Positions 1-6,480 of a DNA stretch of 7,806 nucleotides are shown one piece after another (positions within the stretch are counted from its first letter, which is position 1; each line of letters begins with the position of its first letter). The position numbers and the translations under genes are program-made. The stretch is from Thiodiazotropha sp040507245 (lineage in GTDB: Bacteria; Pseudomonadota; Gammaproteobacteria; Chromatiales; Chromatiaceae). The notes beneath the pieces were generated by a model. That model was given only the letters and a program-made list of their open reading frames with translations, was not told the DNA's origin and searched no databases. Location: positions 1 to 7,806 of the forward strand of contig JBEVVH010000166.1 in NCBI GenBank assembly GCA_040507245.1. The letters are read 5' to 3'.

Positions 1-96
1 TTGTTAGTGTTCGTGCATCAATTTTTTCCATCCGGGAATAATACGTGATATCCGTTAAAATATCTCCCTATTATTGAGCCGAGTTAATATTTTCTC

Positions 97-1746
97 GTGA
101 ACAAGCAGGGTGAGCCGGAAAAATTGAACGAGGCGCAACATAATAGTATTGATTTCTCGACTCGCAAAACATGGTTGATCAGTTTTCTGAGTCTGTTCGT
201 TCCGGTATTCGTGCTCTTGGCCGGTTCTGTTCTGGTTGTTTACAACCAGGCAAAAGAGTACGAGTTCCAACTTGCGTTGAAAAATGACGAATCCGCTTTA
301 AACGTTGCAAACGAAACCACTTCGTTGATGTTTGTTCCTGTTATCTCCGATTTGCTGGTGTTGGTGGGGGGGGAGTCTCTGAATCAGTTTTTACATGACA
401 GGAGTGAGCTCAAACGGGAAAGAGTTGCGCGTGAGTTTTCATTGTTTGCACGCCTGAAACCGAAGCTGACACAGATCAGGGTTTTAGATCTTGACGGTCG
501 GGAATTGGTTCGCGTGAATCAGCGGTCTGGGATGATCGATCTGGTGCCTCAGGAGCGTCTTCAGGATAAAAGTGACCGCTACTATTTTCGTCAGGCCCTG
601 CAGTTGGGGGCAGGCGAGATCTATATGTCTCCGATGGATCTCAATCTGGAGAATGGCGTGATCGAGCTGCCGGTATCACCCATGGTCCGCTTTGCTGTTC
701 CGGTGGTCAGTGATGCGGGTGAGAACTTGGGGGTGGTCGTGATCAATTATGCCGCGAAGGGCTTTCTCGAGCGGATTGACAATGTTTTCGGAGAAATGAA
801 AGGTCAAGCTGTTTTGCTGGATACGAACGGATATTGGTTGACCGGGGTCCCGGAGGAGCAACGCTGGGGTTTTATGTACGGACATCGGGATACCTTCGCT
901 TCACGTTGGCCAGAGGCGTGGTCGGCTATTGAAAAGGCTGATAAAGGTGTCTTCAGATCATCGAGTGGCCTGTTCTTATTTCAAAAATCCTACCCGGTCC
1001 TGCTCTTGCCGCAAGCATCGGGTGGTAGCAGCGTTCCAGATGATTTAGCAGGCATGGACAGGTTGAAGCGCTTGCATTGGATTCTTGTTTCCTACATTGC
1101 GGATGAGAAAATCGACCAACTGACGGCAACGCGTTTTCAAAGCGTTGGCAAGGCATATGCGTTGCTGGTTGTGTTTGTCGGTGTCGTCAGTATGTTTTTT
1201 GCGCGAAACGCGGGGGAGAAAAAACGTGCCGTTTTTCGTCTTCAGCAACTGGCTGTGACTGATGCGCTGACCGGCGTGGCCAATCGTCGGGAATTCGATA
1301 TGGTGTCGGAGCAGGAGTTCAGCCGGGCGCAGCGTTATACGAGAGATTTAGCCATCCTGTTGATCGACTTGGATCATTTTAAATCGATTAATGATACCCA
1401 TGGGCATGCTGTCGGCGACGAGGTTCTGAAGTATGTGGTCAAGGTCTTTCGCAAGGTGATTCGTACTCAGGATGTTCTGGCGCGTTACGGCGGCGAGGAG
1501 TTTGCGGTGATTCTCCCTGAAACTCACTCTGACGGTGCCTTACAAATGGGTGGACGGGTTTGTCAGCGGGTCAGTAGCAGTCCCTATGAGGGTGACGGAG
1601 TTCGTATCACGATCACTGTGAGTATCGGTGTGAGTTCCATGGGTCCTGGGGATGTGCAGGTTCGGGATATCCTGCGGCGGGCGGACGAAGCCCTGTATGA
1701 TGCGAAAGGCCGCGGGCGTAATCAAGTGGTGGTGGTATCGCCGTAA
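97..1746 (+). CDS. Membrane-bound diguanylate cyclase with periplasmic Cache-like sensor and GGDEF domain
   Basis: Makes cyclic di-GMP from two GTP at the inner membrane in response to a periplasmic signal. Seen: a short cytoplasmic start; TM1 at about residues 26-48; a periplasmic part of about 300 residues; TM2 at about 353-370; a C-terminal GGDEF domain beginning at LAVTDALTGVANRR (385-398). The metal/substrate segment DLDHFKSINDTHGH is at 424-437, the active-site GGEEF at 465-469, and an RTQD inhibitory I-site at 456-459, exactly five residues before GGEEF. The enzyme should therefore be active and product-inhibited. The sensor has double-Cache-type signatures (DRYYF 160-164, SPMDLN 178-183, PMVRFAVPV from 195); its ligand is unknown. 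The GTG start is the first possible after an in-frame TAA at 85-87, but its ribosome site is poor, and a TTG at 124 is an alternative. It converges on the reductase gene. A G8 run at 366-373 lies in the sensor-coding part. Confidence 0.93.
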   Translation: MNKQGEPEKLNEAQHNSIDFSTRKTWLISFLSLFVPVFVLLAGSVLVVYNQAKEYEFQLALKNDESALNVANETTSLMFVPVISDLLVLVGGESLNQFLHDRSELKRERVAREFSLFARLKPKLTQIRVLDLDGRELVRVNQRSGMIDLVPQERLQDKSDRYYFRQALQLGAGEIYMSPMDLNLENGVIELPVSPMVRFAVPVVSDAGENLGVVVINYAAKGFLERIDNVFGEMKGQAVLLDTNGYWLTGVPEEQRWGFMYGHRDTFASRWPEAWSAIEKADKGVFRSSSGLFLFQKSYPVLLLPQASGGSSVPDDLAGMDRLKRLHWILVSYIADEKIDQLTATRFQSVGKAYALLVVFVGVVSMFFARNAGEKKRAVFRLQQLAVTDALTGVANRREFDMVSEQEFSRAQRYTRDLAILLIDLDHFKSINDTHGHAVGDEVLKYVVKVFRKVIRTQDVLARYGGEEFAVILPETHSDGALQMGGRVCQRVSSSPYEGDGVRITITVSIGVSSMGPGDVQVRDILRRADEALYDAKGRGRNQVVVVSP

Positions 1747-1822
1747 TATTCACTGGCACGACACCACACCATACCCATTCTGTCTGGTGGGATGGATATA
1801 TCGGAACCACTGATGACAACCC

Positions 1823-1849
1823 GTGCCGGGTAAATGAAAGCCCGGGCAC
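1823..1849. repeat. Imperfect hairpin between convergent genes
   Basis: GTGCCGGG (1823-1830) pairs with CCCGGGCAC (1841-1849) around a 10-base loop, with one bulged G. It lies between the 3' ends of the cyclase gene (+) and the reductase gene (-), where a bidirectional terminator would be expected. Neither strand has a clear T-tract after the stem, so it is not called an intrinsic terminator. The rest of 1747-1888 shows nothing recognisable. Confidence 0.35.
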
Positions 1850-1888
1850 TTAAACGTATGCGATTGGGTAATGCTTGGTGAGCTTCGG

Positions 1889-2905
1889 TTACCTTGTTGA
1901 AGCGGCCGCGGCTCCGTATTCGAAAGAATCGGAATAGAGGGCTTCGCCGGGCAGGCCATGGGCCAGAAAAGCCTCTTTGCCGGCCTTGATCATGGGCGGC
2001 GGGCCGCTCATGTAGACCTCGTAACCGCTCAGGTCCGGATGTTGTGCCACCACGGTTTCGTGCACCCAGCCGGTTTCACCCTGCCAGTCCGCGTCGGGTT
2101 CGGAGAGCACCGGAATGTAGCGGAAGTTCGGGTATTGGCTGGCCCAGCGCTCGGGCAGTTCCGGCAGGTAGAGATCGACCCGGGAGCGCACCCCCCAGTA
2201 GAGATGCATGGGCCGCTCCACGCCGATCCGGAAGGCGTGTTCGATGATCCCTTTCAGCGGTGCGAAACCGGTGCCGCCACCCATCAGAATGATCGGCTTG
2301 TCTGAATCCTCGCGTAGATAGTAGCTGCCCAGGGGCGCCTCGATACGCAGAATGGTCTTCTCCTGCATGCCGTTGAACAGGGTGTCGGTGAAGGTCCCGC
2401 CGTTGACATGGCGGATGTGCAGTTCTATGAAGTCGTCATCGTGGGGGGCGTTGGCGATGGAGAAGGCTCTGCGGCTACCGTCCTGCAGTACGAAGTTCAG
2501 GTATTGCCCGGCGAGGAACTGCAGGCGTTCGCCTTCCGGCAGTTTCAGGTAGAGTCGGATTACGTCGTCGTTCAGCCGCTCGATACGATCGATCTTGCAG
2601 GGCATGATGCGGGTCTGGATGTCCTGGGCCTGGGTGATCTCGGTGATTCCCAGGGTGATATCCGAACTCGGGCTGGCCTGGCAGGTATAACAGGCTTCGG
2701 TTTCATGCTCAGCCATCACCGGGGGCATCCCATCGGGGTAGTGCACTGTGCCGCTCTTTAGGGTGGCGCGACAATCCCCGCAAAAGCCGTTGCGGCATCC
2801 ATAGGGGAGATTGATGCCCTGGCGGATTGCGGCCTCGAGAATGGTCTCCTCTTCCTCTACGGTGAACTGGTGACCACTCGGCTCTACCTGCACTCTGTGA
2901 CTCAT
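1889..2905 (-). CDS. Ferredoxin-fused FAD/NAD(P)H oxidoreductase (flavin reductase or CDP-6-deoxyglucoseen reductase-like)
   Basis: Soluble electron-transfer reductase that moves electrons from NAD(P)H through FAD to a [2Fe-2S] centre and on to a partner or free flavin. Seen in 338 residues: an N-terminal plant-type ferredoxin domain with C37, C42, C45 and C75, exactly C-x4-C-x2-C-x29-C; an FAD-binding barrel with RAFS at 146-149; the nucleotide-binding loop GGGTGFAP at 209-216; SGPPPM at 300-305; and an aromatic-containing tail (SDSFEYG). The ATG start has AGGG about seven bases upstream. Homologues are often named CDP-6-deoxy-delta-3,4-glucoseen reductase (AscD/RfbI-like), but no deoxysugar genes lie nearby. 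The vicinity of ubiD instead recalls the ubiD-fre pairing of enterics, so a flavin-reductase role or a role linked to quinone synthesis is as likely. The physiological acceptor cannot be read from the sequence. Confidence 0.9.
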   Translation of the reverse strand: MSHRVQVEPSGHQFTVEEEETILEAAIRQGINLPYGCRNGFCGDCRATLKSGTVHYPDGMPPVMAEHETEACYTCQASPSSDITLGITEITQAQDIQTRIMPCKIDRIERLNDDVIRLYLKLPEGERLQFLAGQYLNFVLQDGSRRAFSIANAPHDDDFIELHIRHVNGGTFTDTLFNGMQEKTILRIEAPLGSYYLREDSDKPIILMGGGTGFAPLKGIIEHAFRIGVERPMHLYWGVRSRVDLYLPELPERWASQYPNFRYIPVLSEPDADWQGETGWVHETVVAQHPDLSGYEVYMSGPPPMIKAGKEAFLAHGLPGEALYSDSFEYGAAAASTR

Positions 2906-2959
2906 GGGCTGCCCTGCGACTGATTGATTGGTTAAACTGGATTAGCGGCCGTACCTCGG

Positions 2960-2975
2960 GCCCGTTCGAACGGGC
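2960..2975. promoter_or_regulatory. 16-bp perfect palindrome in divergent intergenic region (candidate operator)
   Basis: GCCCGTTCGAACGGGC reads identically on both strands. It sits between the divergent reductase (start 2905, -) and SDR (start 3065, +) genes. No transcript is expected to end here, so a dimeric repressor or activator site is more likely than a terminator. No regulator gene is adjacent and I do not recognise the binding family. I could not place a convincing -35/-10 pair for either gene. Confidence 0.45.
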
Positions 2976-3064
2976 TTGTGTTGTTGCGAAGTGCGTCCAT
3001 CCTAATGTAAGGCGGCGATTCTCGCTGATTTTTAACAGGAATAAAACCGGGAGTCCCTTGGGTT

Positions 3065-3928
3065 ATGGGTGTCACGATCGTGGGGTGTGGCGACATCGGT
3101 CGCCGTTTGGCTGAGAATTACCGGGCCGAGGACGTGCCGGTTCGTGGCTGGGTGCGTTCCGAGTCCAGTCGTCAGAAGTTATCTGAGGCGGGCATTGAAG
3201 CCCTGGCCTGTGACCTGGATCAGACCTGTGTATCCCTTCCGGTTCTGACTGACGGGTCCCTGTTCTATTTTGCCCCGCCTCCGTCCAAGGGGGCGGAAGA
3301 CACCCGGGTGGCGCGTCTGATCGAAACCTTTGCCGAGATCGGTCAGCCAGGCAAGGTGGTCTACTTGAGCACAACTGGGGTCTACGGGGATTGTCAGGGA
3401 GCCTGGGTGGATGAAACCCGGGAGCCGGCCCCCAATGTAGACCGGGCGCGCCGGCGGCTGGATGCGGAACAACGCTGGCGGGACTGGAGCGAGACTTCAG
3501 GACGTCCGTTGGTGATCCTGCGGGTCGCAGGTATCTACGGACCGGGCAAGCTGCCGGAGGAGCGACTGCGCAAGGGTTTGCCGATGGTCTCCGAGGCGGA
3601 GGCGCCGATCACCAACCATATCCATTCCCTCGACCTGGTCCGGGTGGCCAGGGCGGCCATGCAGCGAGGACCCGCAGGGGCGGTGTATAACGTCTGCGAC
3701 GGGCACCCGGAGAGCATGACGCGCTACTTCAACCGGGTGGCGGATTTTCTCCAGTTGCCCCGCCCCCCGCTGATTAGTCTCGCCGAGGCGCAAACCCGGC
3801 TGTCTCCGGGGATGCTCTCCTACCTGGGGGAATCACGCCGTTTGAGCAACCGTAAAATGCTCGAGGAACTGGGGCTGACCCTGATGTATCCCAAGCTGGA
3901 GCAGGGACTGCCGGCCTGTGTGGAGTAA
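3065..3928 (+). CDS. SDR-fold NAD(P)-binding protein, YeeZ-like
   Basis: A Rossmann-fold protein of the atypical extended SDR group, whose layout matches E. coli YeeZ from end to end. Seen in 287 residues: GCGDIG at 7-12 (the GxGxxG dinucleotide loop) straight after the first beta strand; STTGVYGD at 102-109; RVAGIYGPG at 153-161; an NHIHSLD segment at 184-190, where YeeZ has NLVHLED; YNVCD at 208-212; and a YP motif near the C terminus. The usual SDR catalytic YxxxK is not visible, since the segment after STTGVYGD has Arg-rich RARRR instead, so ordinary dehydrogenase chemistry is doubtful. The substrate is unknown for this family. A GGGAG at 3048-3052 lies about 12 bases before the ATG. It is divergent from the reductase gene and convergent with parA. 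Confidence 0.85.
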   Translation: MGVTIVGCGDIGRRLAENYRAEDVPVRGWVRSESSRQKLSEAGIEALACDLDQTCVSLPVLTDGSLFYFAPPPSKGAEDTRVARLIETFAEIGQPGKVVYLSTTGVYGDCQGAWVDETREPAPNVDRARRRLDAEQRWRDWSETSGRPLVILRVAGIYGPGKLPEERLRKGLPMVSEAEAPITNHIHSLDLVRVARAAMQRGPAGAVYNVCDGHPESMTRYFNRVADFLQLPRPPLISLAEAQTRLSPGMLSYLGESRRLSNRKMLEELGLTLMYPKLEQGLPACVE

Positions 3929-3957
3929 CCTGAAGGGCTTTATCGATCTCCATGCCC

Positions 3958-3988
3958 GTAGCCCGGGTGCAGCGAAGCGGAACCCGGG
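3958..3988 (+). repeat. GTAG-type REP sequence, forward copy
   Basis: Begins with GTAG followed by an interrupted palindrome: CCCGGGT (3962-3968), a 13-base loop containing GCGAAGCG, then ACCCGGG (3982-3988). A 5' GTAG plus a palindrome is the known layout of REP sequences mobilised by REP-associated tyrosine transposases in gammaproteobacteria. It lies just downstream of the SDR stop, in the gap between two convergent genes, which is the usual place for REPs. Confidence 0.7.
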
Positions 3989-4077
3989 AACAACCCTCCG
4001 TACCTTCGGAGCTGGTAGTAAAAAGTGACTCGCCTGATGCGTTTGTATTGTCCCTCAGTCTTTTCGTTCTGCCTGAT

Positions 4078-4108
4078 CCCGGGATCCGCGATGCTCCTCC
4101 CGGGCTGC
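4078..4108 (-). repeat. GTAG-type REP sequence, inverted diverged copy
   Basis: The reverse complement of this segment aligns without gaps to the REP at 3958-3988, with about 24 of 31 positions identical, including both CCCGGG arms and the GCGGA segment. The leading GTAG has become GCAG. With the forward copy it forms a REPIN-like inverted doublet spanning about 151 bp. The spacer holds a small CTCCG/CGGAG hairpin (3996-4011) and nothing that looks coding. Confidence 0.6.
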
Positions 4109-4137
4109 ATCCGGGTGGTGCCGGCGATTCGGTAAAC

Positions 4138-4172
4138 GGCTGGCGGGACGGGCTCTACCTAGACCGCCAGCC
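4138..4172 (-). terminator. Possible terminator hairpin across the parA stop codon
   Basis: A perfect 9-bp inverted repeat, GGCTGGCGG (4138-4146) and CCGCCAGCC (4164-4172), has a 17-base loop that contains the parA stop codon. Read on the minus strand, the stem is followed by GTTTACC, a weak U-rich tail. It could end parA transcription or protect its 3' end. The poor tail makes an intrinsic terminator uncertain. Confidence 0.35.
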
Positions 4173-4785
4173 AGCGAATCAGGGGATCCCAAAGAACCAC
4201 ATCGTTGTAGACCTGAGTCGGGGCCAGTTCGAACAGTGCCAGGCCCTTTTCTGCAGAACGGATGTAGTTCTGGCTCTCTTTCAGGTGGGTGATGAAGGGC
4301 ACTTTGAGATGCCCAAGATAACTCTCCAGGTCATGGTATACGCGGGTGTTTTCACGCACCCGGTTGGCGACGATGCCGATTTTTGTCTGATTGCGGGAGA
4401 CCCGACCACTGCTGAGCAGTTCCTCGAGATAACGGCTGCAGGCGCGCATGTCGATGGGTGAGGGCAATACCGGTAGAATCAGGGTATCTACCTTTTGCAG
4501 CATCGCATTGATCTCTTTGCCGTGGACCCCAGCCGGAGCGTCCATGATCAGCACCTGGGTGCCCTTTTCCGGCTTCACCGGTCCTGCGAGGGCATCGATG
4601 GCCTCGATTTCCGGGATGCCTTCGTAATCGCGGCGCGCTTCCAGCCAGTCCAGAGTCGATTTCTGCGGATCGAAGTCGGCCAGCGCAACCCGCTTGCCGT
4701 CATCGGCGAAATAGGTGGCGAGATTGGTCGCAATGGTGGTTTTTCCACACCCCCCCTTGGCATTCATCAGCATGATCGTACGCAT
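4159..4785 (-). CDS. Orphan ParA/MinD-family partitioning ATPase
   Basis: A deviant-Walker P-loop ATPase of the ParA/Soj type; such proteins cycle between ATP dimer and ADP monomer on the nucleoid and position plasmids, chromosomes or protein machines. Seen in 208 residues: the deviant Walker A motif KGGCGKTT at 10-17 with signature lysine K10 and catalytic-loop lysine K15; Walker A' ADFDPQ at 36-41; Walker B VLIMDAP at 78-84; and NRV at 141-143 in the adenine-contacting region. There is no N-terminal helix-turn-helix, so it resembles the small (type Ib-like or orphan) ParAs. The ATG start has an AGGA ribosome site about eight bases upstream. No parB, centromere-like repeats, or genes for chemotaxis, flagella, cellulose or carboxysomes adjoin it, so its cargo is unknown. 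It is on the ubiD strand but 228 bp downstream, behind a hairpin and a MITE-like insertion, so it probably has its own promoter. Confidence 0.9.
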   Translation of the reverse strand: MRTIMLMNAKGGCGKTTIATNLATYFADDGKRVALADFDPQKSTLDWLEARRDYEGIPEIEAIDALAGPVKPEKGTQVLIMDAPAGVHGKEINAMLQKVDTLILPVLPSPIDMRACSRYLEELLSSGRVSRNQTKIGIVANRVRENTRVYHDLESYLGHLKVPFITHLKESQNYIRSAEKGLALFELAPTQVYNDVVLWDPLIRWLAV

Positions 4786-4842
4786 TCTTGTTTCCTGTCC
4801 TCGTGTTTACTCCGCGGGTCCACGTCCCGGCAGTGGGGTTAG

Positions 4843-4949
4843 CAGGCTGATGAAATCCGCCTCAAAATGCTCATTTACTCCAGTAAACTTCGCTTGTTCA
4901 GCAAATTTCCCCATGTCTCGCACTCGTCTGAGCGAATTTCAACAGCCTG
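4843..4949. mobile_element. 107-bp MITE-like element with 18-bp TIRs and TTAG target duplication
   Basis: The left end CAGGCTGATGAAATCCGC (4843-4860) and the reverse complement of the right end (4932-4949), CAGGCTGTTGAAATTCGC, match at 16 of 18 bases. The element is flanked on both sides by TTAG (4839-4842 and 4950-4953), as expected of a 4-bp target duplication. The interior is too short to code and contains a perfect hairpin, TTTACT-CC-AGTAAA (4874-4887). This is the form of a non-autonomous miniature element moved in trans by a transposase that is not in this window. It lies 53 bp upstream of parA and so may carry or disturb the parA promoter. Ends of the type CAGGCTGTTGAAA are common in proteobacterial insertion sequences; I do not assign a family. 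Confidence 0.7.
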
Positions 4950-4968
4950 TTAGGCTCCGATTATTGTG

Positions 4969-5003
4969 ATTTTCCGGGTTTCATGTACTGAAAACCGGAA
5001 AAT
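4969..5003 (-). terminator. Strong hairpin just downstream of ubiD
   Basis: ATTTTCCGG (4969-4977) pairs perfectly with CCGGAAAAT (4995-5003). The helix continues past one G/A mismatch with TTTC (4979-4982) and GAAA (4990-4993), giving 13 pairs around a 7-base loop. It begins about 10 bases after the ubiD stop. The base after the stem on the minus strand does not start a T-run, although the stem is closed by A-T pairs. It probably marks the 3' end of the ubiD transcript, by termination or by RNA stabilisation. Confidence 0.45.
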
Positions 5004-5013
5004 TTATAATAGT

Positions 5014-6480
5014 TTAGTCGATCCCAAGCTGATCCCAAATCTGCTCGATCCGTTGCTTGACCAAATCGCTCATGCGTATCGGACGACCCCATTCACGCTG
5101 GGTTTCTCCTGGCCACTTGTTGGTGGCGTCGAAGCCGATCTTGGAACCGAGTCCCGAGACCGGGGAGGCGAAGTCGAGGTAGTCGATGGGTGTGTTTTCC
5201 ACCAGCGTGGTGTCCCGGGCCGGGTCCATGCGGGTGGTCATGGCCCAGATCACGTCGTTCCAGTCCCGGGTGTTGATGTCATCGTCCACTACGATAACGA
5301 ACTTGGTGTACATGAACTGGCGCAGGAACGACCAGACTCCCATCATCACCCGCTTGGCATGCCCCGGGTACTGTTTCTTCATGCTTACCACCGCCATGCG
5401 ATAGGAGCAGCCTTCGGGGGGCAGGTAGAAGTCGACGATCTCCGGGAACTGCTTCTGCAGGATCGGTACGAACACCTCGTTCAGCGCCACCCCGAGTATC
5501 GCCGGTTCGTCCGGCGGCCGACCGGTGTAGGTGCTGTGGTAGATCGGGTCCTCCCGGTGGGTGATGCGGTCGATGGTGAACACCGGGAAGTCGTCCACTT
5601 CGTTGTAGTAGCCGGTGTGGTCGCCGTAGGGGCCTTCGGGGGCCGTGTCTCCAGGGTGAATGTGTCCCTCGAGCACGAACTCGGCGGAGGCGGGCACCTG
5701 CAGGTCGGAACCCCGGCACTTGACCACTTCGGTACGGCTGCCGCGCAGCAGTCCGGCGAAGGCGTATTCGGATAGGGTGTCGGGGACCGGGGTGACCGCT
5801 CCCAGGATGGTGGCCGGATCGGCACCCAGGGCCACCGCCACCGGGAAGGGCTCACCGGGGTGGGCGGCCTGCCAGTCGCGGAAGTCCAGTGCGCCACCCC
5901 GATGGGCCAGCCAGCGCATGATGACCCGGTTGGGCCCCAGCCGCTGCATACGGTAGATGCCCAGATTCTGACGGCTTTTGGCGGGACCTCGGGTCACCAC
6001 CAGGCCCCAAGTGATCAGGGGGGCGGCATCCTCCGGCCAACACGTCTGGATCGGCAACTGGTTCAGATCGACCGCGTCACCTTCCTGGGATAACGCCTGG
6101 CAGGGGGCGTTGCGCAGCTCCTTGGGCGCCATATCGAGCACTTTGCGAAACACCGGCAGCTTCTCCCAGGCGTCCTTCATGCCTTTGGGTGGGTCGGGTT
6201 CTTTGAGGAAGGCCAGCAGTTTTCCCACCTCGCGCAGGGCCTCGACACTCTCTTCGCCCATGCCCATGGCGACCCGCTCCGGGGTGCCGAAGAGATTGCC
6301 GATCAATGGATAGCGGGAGCCTTTGACCTTTTCAAACAGCAGGGCGGGGCCACCCTTTCTCAAGGTGCGGTCGCATATCTCGGTGATCTCCAGATTCGGA
6401 TCCACTTCCACGCTGATGCGTTTCAACTCCCCCCGGGATTCGAGTTGCTGGATGAAATCTCGCAGATCTTTGTACTTCAT
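5014..6480 (-). CDS. ubiD: 4-hydroxy-3-polyprenylbenzoate decarboxylase UbiD
   Basis: Removes the ring carboxyl group of 3-polyprenyl-4-hydroxybenzoate in ubiquinone synthesis, using the prenylated FMN made by UbiX plus a metal ion; acts in the cytoplasm near the membrane. The 488-residue product matches E. coli UbiD (497 residues) throughout. The known E. coli positions are conserved with a three-residue offset: metal ligands N172 and E238, prFMN contacts IYR 175-177, RWL 189-191 and RG 194-195, and the proton donor D287 in GDHTG. The start is placed at MKYKDLRDF, which aligns with the E. coli N terminus. The frame stays open to 6621, but those 47 extra codons have no counterpart and would overlap the likely promoter. 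The ribosome site before 6480 is weak. No ubiX is in the window. The gene is divergent from the cytochrome genes. Confidence 0.97.
   Translation of the reverse strand: MKYKDLRDFIQQLESRGELKRISVEVDPNLEITEICDRTLRKGGPALLFEKVKGSRYPLIGNLFGTPERVAMGMGEESVEALREVGKLLAFLKEPDPPKGMKDAWEKLPVFRKVLDMAPKELRNAPCQALSQEGDAVDLNQLPIQTCWPEDAAPLITWGLVVTRGPAKSRQNLGIYRMQRLGPNRVIMRWLAHRGGALDFRDWQAAHPGEPFPVAVALGADPATILGAVTPVPDTLSEYAFAGLLRGSRTEVVKCRGSDLQVPASAEFVLEGHIHPGDTAPEGPYGDHTGYYNEVDDFPVFTIDRITHREDPIYHSTYTGRPPDEPAILGVALNEVFVPILQKQFPEIVDFYLPPEGCSYRMAVVSMKKQYPGHAKRVMMGVWSFLRQFMYTKFVIVVDDDINTRDWNDVIWAMTTRMDPARDTTLVENTPIDYLDFASPVSGLGSKIGFDATNKWPGETQREWGRPIRMSDLVKQRIEQIWDQLGID

Noticed and set aside
1..96. Promoter for the cyclase gene
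   Set aside because: The region is AT-rich with a TAAAAT near 56-61, but no -35 box lies at a proper distance, so no promoter is called.
1823..1849. Rho-independent terminator between cyclase and reductase genes
   Set aside because: The stem is bulged and no T-tract follows on either strand, so it is kept only as a hairpin.
1889..2905. Naming the reductase ascD/rfbI and assigning it to dideoxysugar synthesis
   Set aside because: The fold matches, but no E1 dehydratase or nucleotide-sugar genes are nearby, and many flavin reductases and oxygenase reductases share the same domains.
3014..3040. Small GCGA/TCGC hairpin followed by a T-run before the SDR gene, as terminator or attenuator
   Set aside because: The stem is only four base pairs and lies upstream of a gene start with no leader peptide.
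3952..4461. Plus-strand open frame across the REP doublet and parA 3' half
   Set aside because: It combines repeat DNA with the antisense of parA, and its translation has no domain character.
4966..5775. 269-codon plus-strand open frame within ubiD
   Set aside because: Antisense shadow of strongly conserved UbiD sequence with no recognisable motif.
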